A stretch of DNA of 64,000 bases from Torymus aiolomorphi. Lineage: Eukaryota; Arthropoda; Insecta; Hymenoptera; Torymidae. The DNA is taken from positions 94,737,128-94,801,127 of the forward strand of contig CM070875.1 of NCBI GenBank assembly GCA_036365515.1. Reading direction: 5' to 3'. Both the position numbers and the translations under genes were made by a program. Below are positions 23,597 through 35,604 of the stretch, piece by piece. Positions within the stretch are counted from its first letter, which is position 1; every line of letters starts with the position of its first letter. The notes under the pieces were generated by a model. The model saw only the letters and a list, made by a program, of their open reading frames with translations, made no database searches and was not told the origin of the DNA.

Positions 23597-25472
23597 TGTT
23601 ACGTTATGTATTTTTGTTCAAAAATAATCTAAATTTTATGTGTTAAAAACGAAATGTATTGAATATAACTTAATACAACTGAATGAGGAAATAGCGAAAA
23701 TGCAACGACCTCTAAGAATTTCAATAGCAAGCAGTGATATTCCAGGTGAACGTCCGCTGTTTCGTTACTGAAATTTCAAGTGCTGACCGCGCAGCAACGC
23801 GCTGGCTGCCGGAACGTGGCGAGTCGCGATGCCTGGAGCCACCGCGTTGCAGCGAGGGCAGCACGTCGTGGATCTATTGCGCGAGCGCCGCGTTACCGAC
23901 GCTGGAAAATAGTATGAGTGCGAGAGAGAGAGAGAGCGACCGAAGAATGATGTAGGGGGGGAAGAGAAAACGTGGACAATACGAAGGTGTGAAAAGGAAA
24001 TTAATTTATTGGGGAGAGTGTAAAAACTAATTAAGAGAGAAAGATCGGTATAACGTGTGCGACGAAGAGTGTAAAGTCTTGTATTCTATTTATATAGTAC
24101 GAGTTCAATTGAGATAATTATTGTACTTATTTGCGTATTCAGTAAACCCGCGTAAACGATATCGAAAGAAAGAAAGATCGAATTTTATTGTTTTATAATA
24201 ATAATAAAGAATTAGATATTGAGCCAAGTGAGACGAAAAAGAGAGATTGAAGCAAGTGTATAACTGAGGAAATAAAAGGAAATTAATACATTATTCAGGA
24301 ATTTGATTTCTCCTAAATCCTTCCCTCCAATATTATTCAGGTAAGACTTTATGTTACTATTTTAATTAAACACGTATACACATACCACCAGATTATTCGG
24401 AAATATATAGGTATAACTATATGTAGATAACTATACATTATTTTTGATTAAATTTTATTCATTCTTATTATCCCCGGAAGTTATAATTATCTGCGTTGGG
24501 AATCGATTAAATTCAATATTTGGGAAAAGGGTTATTTTAATCAAAGAGCCTTCATAAAGCATTCCAAATAAGGATAAATAATTGTGGAAATTTATATTGT
24601 AATTAATTCGAGCCACGAAATCTTTATCTGAAAACTAAACTCTCTTGAAAAAACGCATTACGGGATATGATTAAAGTCAAAGGTTTTTCTTATACACGTT
24701 TCGTTCAACAATTAACATTTTATATTTTTAACGTAAGAATTATCAATTATTTATTTATTTATTTAGTATTATTAATAATCTAGTGATTGTCTTAATAAAC
24801 AAATTTAAACCTTATAAAACTGTCGCTAGTAGAAATATCCTTATTGTTTTGAGGGATTAATAAATTTTAAGTATATTAAGAATTGTCACTATTTCCTTAA
24901 TCTATTGTGATACAAATCGTAAACACGCTTTTAAGGGGTTTTCCTTAATGATATGAAGACTGAGTTACCCTATATAATCGTTAATTCGGATCTATTAGTG
25001 TTCTTATATCTCCAATTCTTGTATCATCTAACTTTAGGCTTCTAGAAAACCCAAGGATCGAGCCCGTTACCCTAATAGTTTATAGTCTTCCCAACTAAAT
25101 CTAACATTATTTTCTACAAAGAGAAATTATTTCAGCTAGAGCATTTATTTAGAATCTTTATAGTAATTTTGACCTAATACTACTTGACACATACGCACAC
25201 ACATATACATATATATATGTGCACTTCCAAATATTATGATAACCACATTTTTTTTTATGTCTAAACCCTTATCTATTTTCCCATATTAATATTAACGTTA
25301 GATACTTGTTGTTTAGTATGAGAATTTGAACGGAGTATAATTTTCATTAGACTCTATCTTTATTTTGGTGACATTGAGGTGAGAAAGAGAGGTAAGGAAT
25401 GAGAGACGTCCTTGGGCGACGACCGAATTTTATTATTGTTACGGAGAGGTATTTCTAACCTCTCTCGTAACG
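23597..25472 (+). repeat. 3' LTR of the gypsy-type element
   Basis: Near-identical to 11800-13755 apart from the contracted TA tract and scattered substitutions. It ends CGTAACG, one base different from the 5' LTR end, and is followed by the GATAG duplication. Confidence 0.92.
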
Positions 25473-25672
25473 GATAGTATCATATTTTTTTTTATCATAT
25501 ATTTTTAAACTACGTATGACATGTACATTATATTTTATAATTTGTTTAATATATAATTTTTAAAAATTTCGTTTTTAGGTAACAGACATTGTTTCTGGCC
25601 GATACGTTTTTAGTTATAGATGATCAGGGATTAAGCAGTGAAGATACTGCATGAGTAATAGTTAAACTTGGT
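25473..25672 (+). pseudogene. KIAA0319-like protein, exon 3' of the gypsy insertion
   Basis: After the target duplication comes a short intron with a normal acceptor (TTTTTAG at about 25573-25578). The exon that follows completes the PKD domain interrupted at 11799: it reads VTDIVSGRYVF, then a few missing bases shift the frame, then IDDQGLSSEDTA followed by an in-frame TGA at about 25652-25654. The expected remaining PKD domains, membrane segment and tail are absent, because IFT140-like sequence begins within about 20 bases. Confidence 0.8.
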
Positions 25673-26472
25673 AAACATTAAAAGAGAAGATAACTCTGGA
25701 TAGATCGGAGAAGGACCTTGAAAAAGAACGACTGCGCATCGCGACTCTCGAGAAGATCGGCGAGATCGCATTGAATCAGGGCAAGTACCATGTCGCCACC
25801 AAGAAATTCACGCAAGCCGGCAACAAGTTACGCGCTATGAAGGCTCTTCTGAAGTCCGGCGACACTGAGAAGATCTGCTTCTTCGGTCAAGTATCGCAAC
25901 AACGCGAGATCTACATCATGGCTGGAAATTACTTACAGTCAGAACCGGCCGGAGATGCTAAAGAACATAATTAATTTCTACTCGAAGGGTAAAGCGATGG
26001 ATCTACTGGCAAACATCTATGTCGCCTGCGCGCAGGTGGAAATTGACGAGTTTCAGAACTACATGAAGGCGCTCGACGCATTCAACAAGGCGAGTAGGTG
26101 TTTGGAAAAGGTTGCGGAGCTGAAGGCTGAGGACATACACAGAAGGGCTGTTGAAGTTGTTAATTATAGCAGGATGAGCACTATCAAGAGATTTTTGGAA
26201 ATGAAAAAGTATATTGACTATATTTTATATTATTGTTTTGATTTTGGAAATGGGGGTTGAATGTTTTATTGTGTTCGTAGGCTGTTTGAAAGGGGCGAGA
26301 CGGAAACTGCTATGAGCCAAACGTGCGTTACCTGCTGGACTCGCAGGGACCTGATCTGGAGCAGGCTATCTGTCGGGGCGTCCTGTTCACAATGATAACG
26401 CAGCACTATGCGACCATGGGTGAAATCGAGAAGGAGCGAGCGACGGTCATAGAATTTTCAGACTATCAATAA
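25673..26472 (+). pseudogene. IFT140 C-terminal fragment
   Basis: Two exon-like blocks encode the C-terminal TPR-like part of IFT140, a subunit of the intraflagellar-transport complex A that returns cargo along cilia. Block one (about 25686-26204) holds [43 protein letters not shown] and, after a frame change at about 25935-25950, [15 protein letters not shown] and CAQVEIDEFQNYMKA. A short intron follows (GTATAT donor at 26205, acceptor ending at 26278). Block two starts LFERGETETA, changes frame near 26315 and runs to TAA at 26470-26472, with AATAAA directly behind. The intron shows it is a genomic fragment; two frameshifts and the missing N-terminal two thirds make it a pseudogene. Confidence 0.82.
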
Positions 26473-28540
26473 AAAAATAAAGCTTTTTTTGTAGTTTAAT
26501 TTATTAATATGTCACTAAAATTTATTTATCTATTATACAAAACCTAAATGTATATTAAATTTCATTTACTTCTGATACTCAGTAATACTCTTCTTTTTCT
26601 TCTTAACCCTTCAAAAAGAAACAAGAAATCAATTAATTATTTATTTATTTATTTATTCCAGAGTAATGTAATATAAAGTAATGTATTACTTAATTATCAT
26701 TTATTTACTTAATTAATTATGAATTAATATACTTTACTGATTAATTATTTAACAATTTCATGTGTAAAATGTAGTACAACATCTCCAAACTTAATAATCC
26801 GTAATAAAAGATTCAGCGTAAGCAGTCATTAAAAGCCATTCCGTTTAAATATATGAATACACTAAGGCTATCTATATCGACACAGGTGATATAGGGAAAG
26901 TAGTAGTACACAGTCCTGAGCGCAATATCTTAGCTAAAAATAACATAGATTATGTAGTCAATGAGAAGATGATAATCTTGAATTTTCTTAACGGTTATTA
27001 TCTATTTTAAAATGAAACTTACCAAATGTAAATGAAACCAGTAATGATAAGTAAATTGGTAATTGGATTTAGTGATTGTTCAATTGGTCTTGGGTTGTAA
27101 GAGTTGATAATCCACTTATGTGAGCTTCTTTTTCATGGTCGCTTGAAATTAATCAGAAAGCATCGTAACCCAAAAATATGTATTTCCAGAACTTTCTTTT
27201 TAAAGAATCAGCAAGAGATGAAGGTAGCATGCGTAGCATTTCCTTATAATACCTGGTCATTGTGTTCCTTGGCGATTGTTCAATACACTCTACTAATTCT
27301 TCCGTAAAAAATCAATCAATTTATAGAGTTGGCTTTGTGGCGTAAATTACTCCTCTGAAATCTGTACTTTGTACGTGCGTATTTATCTATGAAGATACAA
27401 AAATTCTTCCACAATATTTTTCAATTCCTAAAATATTAAAATAGTTTCTATTAATATTTAACATATCATATAAAAATATTTAAAATTATAGATAAATATA
27501 TCTATGAAGAAAATAATCTTTAAAACTTACTTCTTCCAATTGTTAAGCTTAATAATTATCACATAGCATCCAGTAGGGTAAACAATAACTTTGTATCCTA
27601 GACATTGTCGAGAAATTTAATAATGACTGCATCAAACCACAATTGAGCATTTATGTAATACTCATGAAAGCCGAAACCAAACATGGTTTGATTGAGTTAT
27701 TTTGACGAACAATAATGTAAAATAATTAGCTATCGGTAATTAAGATTATATTACAAATAATAACACGGAATAACATTTTAAATTTTTACAAAAAATTTTA
27801 TAACCTCGAGCAACTCAATTTAAAAGCACTTCTTAATTTATTTACTAAGGATTTAATAAGTAATCAGTTAAAATAATAAATATAATAACAATCATTGAAT
27901 TATCCTATAGCTTACGGATAAATATGAAAATTAAATATTACAAAATAAGACAAGTATTAGATAAATAAATGTAAACAAGATAGGAATAATTTCCATTTGA
28001 GGCAAAATATTAATACAATTATGAATTCTTTTACTTGCAACACAGTGACGAAATTCATAGTTGTGACATAAAATGTTTTATATATAATATAAAAACTTAC
28101 AAACTTTCTGTTATTTTTATACAAAAGTGTTCAAATAAATTTTCCTTTTTATAAAAAGTGTATACTTATTAAAACTGAATGCAGTTTTGTTGTCATTCGT
28201 TACTTTTTTAGGTTAGGTCTTACCTAAGACCTAACCTAACTAAACCTAAGGTGTAATAAGATAATAATTATAGTAACAATTGAAAAATATTCTATTACTC
28301 TGTGATTATTACAATTTTCAAAATTTTTCAAAATTGATCAATAAAGGTAGATACAGTAAATCTGTCGATTTGCTTTCGTAATATAAAAATCATTATTTGT
28401 GGGAACATCGCGAAAATAAATTTTTGAAAATTTCGTTTCGTATCATCACTCTAAAAAAACTGAAGTATTTAGATTTAATGGTGGAGAAAATAATATGTTG
28501 TCCCATACTATTTTTTCTGCAAAATCGTAGTATTATTACT
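26473..28540. other. AT-rich stretch without a recognisable gene
   Basis: Stops are dense in all frames and I see no transposon ends or RNA gene. A 32-base near-palindrome at 28208-28239 is the only structure. An open frame of 67 codons at 27104-27307 has no recognisable content. Confidence 0.5.
28208..28239. repeat. TTAGG-containing palindrome
   Basis: TTAGGTTAGGTCTTA followed by CC and its reverse complement. It holds two copies of the insect telomere-type unit TTAGG on each strand in a head-to-head arrangement; too short to call an interstitial telomere. Confidence 0.7.
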
Positions 28541-28684
28541 GTGACGTGGTAAGTCGTCACCACTGCCTTTTTCTCTCTCTCTCTCTCTCAGGCTGCGTTG
28601 CCGGGGCACGACTATACAAGGCATCAGTATTGATTTTTCGGGATATCTTTCTCTGTTCTGGTTATGTTTACCCCGGCGGTTATC

Positions 28685-28750
28685 ATGGTGGAAGAGAGTA
28701 AGGCCGAGAAGACAAAGGAAAGTCGAGCATTGCTGTGGGACCGCAGGCAC
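28685..28750 (+). CDS. Candidate 22-codon first coding exon
   Basis: ATG in the context TATCATGG opens a short frame reading MVEESKAEKTKESRALLWDR and ends at a consensus donor, CAC followed by GTAAGTATG. An acceptor-like pyrimidine tract and CAG lie ~90 bases upstream. The peptide is charged and I cannot assign it. No continuing exon can be identified in the window. Confidence 0.3.
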
Positions 28751-29535
28751 GTAAGTATGTCAGAGAATTGGTAGTACTCGCACGGAGCGCGTTTGAATTT
28801 CGCGCGACTCCGTGCGACCGCGAAGCTAAAGAGCGAGGTGGCAGCCCTCTCGGGTGACTGAGCGCAGCCGCGCTGCTACAGCGGGGAGGCGCTCCGCTGG
28901 CGGGCACGGCCAAGAGAGAGATAGAGGAGAGCCACGTGTGAAGCAAGAGTAGAGCCGATCTACCGATGCAACCCGTGGAACGCCTGCGCATGTGCGGGGC
29001 CAGGGAATACGGCGCGCGCGGAAAAGATCGGCAGTGCAGAGTGTGCGGTTGGCAGGAGAGCGTGTGTGCGGGCAGAGGGTGAGAGTGAGAAGAAGTCAGA
29101 GCGGTGCGAGAGAGGGTGAACGAGCCAGACGACGACGAGGACTTGGAGGAGGCGACCAAGGTAAGAACGAAGACGGTATCGGCCGGCTGGAGGAGGAGAG
29201 CGGCGGTTGCGGAGAGGCGAAGGAGAGAGCGAGGGGGAGAGAGTCGGGATCCGAGGCTGAGGACAGAGAGTCGGCGCTGGGGAGTTGCTCATCGTCGAGG
29301 TAAGGAGGACGCGGTTTGAGAGTGGAGAGAGTCGCGGGAGGGTAGAGCGAGTGCGGGCGTGAGAGAGAGGGAGCGAAAGAGAGAGTGGAGCTCGACATTC
29401 GGGAAGCGCGAGACGGGGTTTTTCGTACCCACGCGCTAACTGCCGTTGTGAGAGAGAGAGAGAGAAAGAGAGTCGCGGTTAACAATCGAGCATCGCGCGG
29501 CGATGCTTTTTGAGTGGGCACGCGTCTAACGCCGG

Positions 29536-29538
<3 letters not shown>

Positions 29539-29603
<65 letters not shown>
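29539..29603. repeat. (GA)n microsatellite
   Basis: Pure GA dinucleotides. Opposite-strand frames crossing it read poly Ser-Leu. Confidence 0.95.
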
Positions 29604-29606
<3 letters not shown>

Positions 29607-30134
29607 GAGGGTGAGGGAGAGGGTGCGGAAGCGAAATAGCCATTAAGCAAGTAGAGGAATGAAGTATTTTAGCGAGATGTATTTAGGACAGCAAAATAAA
29701 GAGGAGTGAGTATATTGTTGTAAATTTTGCGATCGTTTATTGTGCGATACCCTTCCCAACCTTTTCAGCAGCGTCACTTGCCCGAGCGACGGGGTCGCAG
29801 CGGAATCTCCTTTTGGACGGTAAGTTTGTCGAGAACGGCGTGAGAGGGAGAGAAAGGAGGTTAAGACTTTATTATTTGCGGGTGTTAGGGCTCGGCGGTC
29901 ACCGCCTAAGTACACCATCGCATTACTCAAATAAAGCCATAAGCATTGGTTTTTCATTTGAACGAGTTGTTTTTCCCGCCTCTTGCGCTAACGCGCGGTT
30001 CCCTTGTGTTCGCGCATGCGCGCTACGACGCTCAGCGGAAAGTCTACGAGAAAATGGTTTTCTCGGTAAAAAAACAGAAATTTTTACATTTTCCGAAAAT
30101 AAACAATGGAGGAAATTAGAACAAGCTTGGAGGA

Positions 30135-30210
30135 ATTATTCTGTCGGTTTGTTTTATGATAAAAATCATTATTTTTGGGGAAACCACGAAAATTAAATTT
30201 CCAAACTTTG
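30135..30210 (+). repeat. Diverged direct repeat of 28354-28430
   Basis: CTGTCG.TTTG, then ATAAAAATCATTATTT and CGAAAATTAAAT-type sequence occur in the same order at about 28358-28425. The two copies flank the GC/GA-rich block, as would long terminal repeats or duplicated flanks, but they are too diverged to decide. Confidence 0.45.
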
Positions 30211-30376
30211 GGAATTTTTTTTGGAAAAACTAAAAGGGAGGAAATTAAAAGGAAAGTTTCTTTGAATGGAGGAAATGAAAATGCGTCGAATGGTATTTTT
30301 TTTTTTTAATCATAATGTCATAGGCCGGAGTGGAGGGAGTATATATATCTCCTCCACAGTCCACAGCTTTATGCTC

Positions 30377-30491
<115 letters not shown>

Positions 30492-30535
30492 AGCCACGCA
30501 TACAGTAACAGCACTGCTATATAAGTCGCATGTAT

Positions 30536-30537
<2 letters not shown>

Positions 30538-30578
<41 letters not shown>
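30538..30578. repeat. (AT)n microsatellite, insertion site of transposon B
   Basis: Alternating AT that resumes on the far side of the transposon at 34576-34605, so the transposon entered an AT tract. Confidence 0.9.
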
Positions 30579-30580
<2 letters not shown>

Positions 30581-31010
30581 GGCATTCTCTGTCAACGCGA
30601 CACCCCCTCTGCCCAGAACAATTTTGATCCAAATAAGGTATACCTAGGCTCAAATGAAAGCTCTTGACTTCTACTTTCGAACGCCGTCTGGCGATTCCGA
30701 AAATTCAAAATGGCGGATCCAATATGGCGGCTGAAAGTCTCGGAATGATGGAAAAACAAGTTTTTCTTCACTCTAATAGCGAATCTGATACTAAAATTAT
30801 TATGTCTTGCCACTAATATGAAGTTAGCGACATATTTTCTTACTACTACCGTTCAAACCGAGCGGTTAAAATTGTATTTCAAGGTCATTTTGAAGGGCAA
30901 AAGTTATTTTCTGGATTTTCGGACTAGTATTCCACGAAACTAGTAGAAAACTTGATTACGATCATAACTAGATTTGACCTTGGATCATTTTTCAAGGTCA
31001 TGATTTCTGT
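30579..31010 (+). repeat. Left TIR of transposon B
   Basis: Inverted copy of about 34140-34575. It contains ATGGCGG motifs and TTCAAGGTCA/TGACCTTG elements, shared with the foldback next door. Confidence 0.85.
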
Positions 31011-31288
31011 CTCTGCATAATTAATGTTTTGTTGAACGTAACCTCCTATGAGACATTTGTTCCTTTGTGCATATCGTGGGACTGGCGATCTAAAAATTTC
31101 ATGTATAAAATCCTTAGAGAAGATAAAGTTCCACAATAGAACTATCAAGTAGTTTTAGCATAACCCATCCTGAACCACGTGAAGGTACTACTTCTCTCAG
31201 AACATAAAAAAAAATTAAAAAAACGAGGATAAAAAATAGAAAAACTTGAATATTATAAAAAAAATTCAGTATATTTTCCCATTGAAAA

Positions 31289-33173
31289 TTAAAGTAGAAC
31301 AGATACAGACTTAGCAGCATTCGAGTACCTTTTCATGATAACTTTCCCGTCACTTGATAATTGAAAAGAATGATGTTTAAGAATCTGTGGGACAGGTAAT
31401 GCATCTTGAAACCTACGATTGAGTTTCCATTTGAATGTATCATGTTCAGTCTGCGTAAAATAAAAAATCCTTATATTTTCAAAATGATTTTTAGCCCACT
31501 TTACAAGAGATGTGTGGGTCAGAATAGCATCTTTCGGTTTCGCCTTCAAGCTAGCTCTATAAGCTTCTCTTTTAAATATTGCACCAAGACCATCATAACA
31601 GCTTTTACCATGAGCAGTGGCGCAAAAATGCCACTCTGCCTCAATACCAAAATCCTTCTCATGATGAAGAAGATTTGCTATCTGAAAGCGGTTCTTGAAA
31701 TGCTGTTTTGCTCCATCTGTCACGTAAATAATCTTTTTAAGTTTTTTTTACTTTTCTCTTGATTTCTGGAATCAATAAATTCTGAATAGTATAGACAGAA
31801 GAAGTGTCATGCTTCAAACTATTCGACAAGAATACACAACTTTCATGCTTCAGCTCTGAATTTTCTTTATAATAGTAAATAGCTGGAAAAACAGTGCACT
31901 GGTCATTATTAAAATGGAAGGCTTGAGATGCTTCTTGAACTGCAAAAGAGTAATTCTCAGAATAGTCGAACATTACCAGAACTTCTCCATTGCCTAGATT
32001 ACTTTTTGTTTGAGCAATGAAATTACCTTGTTCTTTGGCAGTATATGAGTGGGGTTTGAGTATCGCCAATTTGGCATATAATTCATCAACAAATTCTTCA
32101 ACTGGTAGAGTTAAATTCTGCAAAGTTGATCTATCCGTTCCTGACCACGCACAGTACTCAATTTGTGAGATATTTGCCGCATCCAATATTTCAAGTAAAC
32201 GAGACGTAAGATTTTCAGAACCAGGGCACTTCGAACATTCATCCAAGTGACAGTCAGGTGTACGATTCTTACACATAATTTGCTGTAAACAATTTTTATA
32301 ACTACAAATGGGTTCTTCTTGATTTTTCGTGAGCTTCTGAATATCGATTGCATCCAACATCAATTTACAATTTTGATGAATGGTGCAAACGCAGACCCTA
32401 TGCGTTCCTCTAGCACCAGCAAGAACACAATGTTTTGGTCGTAATTTCGCGAAAGTACTGAATCCTACTTGCACTGTTGGTTCTGCTATCTTGAATAATT
32501 CGTAAAGTTCTCGTAAATCGTAATATAAAAGACGTTTCTGCACCTGAGTCCGCTTTCCATCAATAATAACAGCGGCAGTATCTTTTCGACCCGGCATCAT
32601 CCGACTGTGCAGATCGTTATTATAACATTCAACAATGACTTCTATTACTGCCTTTGACAAAGTTTTACCATGTTTAGCCGTTGTTGTAGCTAAAATACCT
32701 CCATCGGCTTTGAGTTTTTTCAACTTTCTTAATAAATGTCTTGATGTATTGAATTCACGGGAAATTCGACTAATATTCCAAGTTGATGGGGCGATTGTAA
32801 GTATAGTTAGTTTCAAAGGGTCATTAACTGCTAATCTAGAAAACTTTTCTTTTAATTCTGAAAACATGTCTTCCAATTCGATTTCTTTAGCTGATCGTGT
32901 AGCTTCTTGAACAGATTTATCAATACCAGTGTTTTCTGATGTCGTCTCTATATCCATGTTTTCATATTCGTTGTTGCCTTCGTTATCTCTTGTACCAATA
33001 GATGAAATGGGAGATCCACATAACTATCTACACTTACTACAAATTTTTGAATTATCTGGCAAATCTGAAAATCTTCGTTTTAAGTTGTTCGACAACAAGC
33101 GTAAATCATTACCTATGTGACCCTTACCATTGAGAGGGTTGATACAACGATCGGACCGTGCTACAGTAGACAT
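31289..33173 (-). pseudogene. Transposase of transposon B (one stop, one frameshift)
   Basis: Read from the Met at 33173: an N-terminal segment with RCINPL and C-x2-C, in-frame TAG near 33025, then an open stretch from the Met at 32957 to 31737. This contains an HTH-like region (STWNISRISREFNTSRHLL), the AGARGTHRVCVCTIHQNCKL motif, a Cys-rich segment (CHLDECSKCP) and VMFDYSENYSF with the first likely catalytic Asp. A frameshift in an A run at about 31735 precedes the remainder (31723-31289) with TDGAKQHFKN (second Asp) and HGKSCYDGLG. The family is widespread in arthropod genomes in my recollection, but the name is uncertain. It would act on the TIRs in the nucleus. Confidence 0.8.
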
Positions 33174-34139
33174 ATTCAATCCATCTAAGTAAGTGATAAT
33201 ACTCGAATATAATAACGTAGGACTGTTAGAACAGGTGCTGTGAAAAATGTCTTCGAATTAATTTGAATCCTCTCGAAAATCAATGGGAACTATATGTACG
33301 AAACGTTTAGGAAAGATAATGCACGAAATATAGAACCACAGATACACCAAAGAGTTAGAGTAACAGCCGCACTAAACTTTTAGAGAAGCATCGGTACTTA
33401 AAGAGTTTCGAAAGAGGAATAAAAAAAGTTAGAGAGATTTTAGAAATGTTCTATTGCAAAGTTTAATTACAGGGTTATCAAAAAGTATGGGACCCCCGTA
33501 TTTTCCCAGAAACGATATTTTTTGAAAAAGCTAAGGTCATACCGTAAGTAATTTTCAACGAGGATTTGTCTGGTTTGATGACCTTGAATCTGACCTCGTC
33601 GTTGACCTTCAAAGTCAATTCAAAAATTGCAAAATTCAAAAATTTTGCAATTTTTGATCGCATTGTATACGTGTATAGTCACACGGTCTTACACCAACTA
33701 TAGCATCCACGGCGTCACGTCGGTTTTTTCTCTCAGTGCGTATACTGCACGATTTTTGTGCAGGAGGAGCACCAAATCAAAAAAGCAGCAGCACAAATGT
33801 GTTGTACCATTGCCACACTTTTTAGTGCTTCCTCTGCCCTAAACTTTTGTACTACTGAAGAACGATGAAATAGATTAAATGCGGAACAATTTTAGTGCAA
33901 CATTTGCTCTAAAATGGGAGAGTAAAGGACTTAATGTTTAGTTACGAACAATTCTTGCATTTGGTACTGATACTCTACGCTAACGTGTTTCTTCTCCACC
34001 AAACTTTTTTCAGTGATTCTGAAATGTTTGGAAGTGTGGAGATAACCACAGTTTTTCTGTTACTGTTCCGAATTAGAGCCGATTGATAGCATGAATTGAA
34101 GAAGTATAACTGCGAAAGAATCGGTTTATTAAAATTAGA

Positions 34140-34573
34140 ACTCACCATGAAAATGACCTTGAAAAATGATCCAAGGTCAAGTCTAGTTATGATCTTAATC
34201 AAGTTTTCTATTAGTTTCGTGGAATACTATCCGAAAATCCAGAAAATAACTTTTGACCTTCAAAATGACCTTGAAATATAATTTTAACAGCTCGCTTTGA
34301 ACGGTAGTAGTAAGAAAATATGTCGCAAACTTCATATTAGTGGCAAGAAATAACAATTTTCGTATCAGATTCGCTATTAGAGTGAAGAAAAACTTGTTTT
34401 TCCATCATTCCGAGACTTTCAGCCGCCATATTGGATCCGCCATTTTGAATTTTCGGAATCGCCAGACGGCGTTCGAAAGTAGAAGTCAAGAGCTTTCATT
34501 TGAGCCCAGGTAGACCCCATTTGGATCAAAATTGTTCTAGGCAGAGGGGGTGTCGCGTTGACAGAGAATGCCC

Positions 34574-34575
<2 letters not shown>
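34140..34575 (-). repeat. Right TIR of transposon B
   Basis: Inverted counterpart of 30579-31010, with the same AAGGTCA-type motifs. Confidence 0.85.
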
Positions 34576-34605
<30 letters not shown>

Positions 34606-34609
<4 letters not shown>

Positions 34610-35604
34610 TGTCTCATTTTAACCCAGGCAAATATCTTGAAAAGTAAGGGAGATGGAAAAAAACTTTAAATACAAAAGTTGTAGGGTTCAAAGGGGGTCA
34701 GCTAATGGTGAGAACGACCTTGACCTTAAACTCTATTTTCAAGGTTATTTCAAGGTCAAAGTGATTTTTTTAAATGGGAACCCCTACTTTATACCCTGGA
34801 AGTGGAAAGAGCGGAAAATTTTACGTTCAGAAAAGTTTGATATGTTGGGATTTCAAAGAAATTTTAAGGTCAACCAACCAATTTAATGAGGTCGATCTGG
34901 GAATACCTCTAGGAAGTACAAAATTGACCTTAACGTTCAAGGTCATTTTAAGCTAAGTCGATTTTATAAAATGGAACCCCGGAAATGGAAAGAGCGGAAG
35001 ATTTGCCGTCCAAATATGACCTTGACCTCGACTTTAACCGTGATCTGGAAGGTTATTTTAAGGTCAAGCCGATTTTTTTAAAATCCCCTTATTTTTTACC
35101 TCGGAAATGGAAAGAGAAGAAAATTTTACGTTCAGATATGTATCGTCATATGGTATCAAAATTGGTCCTTTGCGGTCAATTAAGGGGTTTTTTTTTAAAT
35201 CGACTTAACCTTAAAAGAACCTTCAAGGTCATGGTTGAGGTCATGGTCGAGGTCAAGGTCATATTCGGATGTAAAATCTACCGCTCTTTCCATTTCCGGG
35301 GTTCCCAGGTCGGCCTCATTAAATTGGCTAGTTGACCTTAAAATGACTTTGAAACTCCAACATATCAGACCTTTCTGAACGTAAAATTTTCCGCTCTTTC
35401 CATTTCCGGGGTGAAAAGTAGGGGTTCCCATTTAAAAAAATCACTTTGACCTTGAAATAACCTTGAAAATAGAGTTCAAGGTCAAGATCGTTGTTACCAT
35501 TAGCTGATCCCCTTTGAACCCTACAACTTTTGTATTTAAAGTTTTTTTCTATCTCTCATACTTTTCAAGATATTTGCCTGGGGCGATTAAAATGAGACAC
35601 CTTG
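34606..35604. mobile_element. ~1-kb foldback/MITE with AGGTCA clusters
   Basis: Left end CAGTGTCTCATTTTAA and right end TTAAAATGAGACACCTTG are inverted copies within TATA-rich flanks, compatible with a TA target site as in Tc1/mariner-type elements. The arms pair over at least 250 bases (for example the CATTTCCGGGGT and CCGCTCTTTCC blocks). No transposase is present. Inside I count fifteen AGGTCA or TGACCT hexamers. It is separated from transposon B only by the AT repeat. Confidence 0.8.

Larger units (their letters stand above)
28541..29960 (+). other. GC/GA-rich block, possible promoter-proximal region
   Basis: Base composition changes sharply from the AT-rich flanks: high GC, many GAGAG runs and CpG-rich patches, ending with an AATAAA-like signal near 29930. 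Candidate splice junctions occur (CAG at 28591-28593, GTAAGT at 28751, TTTTCAG near 29769 followed by GTAAGT at 29820). This could be a first exon and 5' UTR of a host gene or part of an unrecognised mobile element. Long open frames on both strands here reflect composition. Confidence 0.4.
30579..34575 (-). mobile_element. DNA transposon B, 4.0 kb, with ~430-bp TIRs
   Basis: The ends read GGGGCATTCTCTGTCAACGC (30579 on) and its reverse complement (to 34575). Similarity between arms extends to about 31010 on the left and 34140 on the right. AT repeats on both sides hide the target duplication. A single transposase frame on the minus strand fills the middle, related to that of the transposon at 1563-7009. 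With one stop and one frameshift it is the better copy of the family. Confidence 0.9.

Noticed and set aside
28208..28239. Interstitial telomere (TTAGG)n
   Set aside because: Only two units per strand in a palindrome; too short for a telomeric relic.
28683..29650. Long minus-strand frames of 110-184 codons
   Set aside because: GC-rich and Ser/Leu/Pro-biased, generated by GA/CT composition; no domains.
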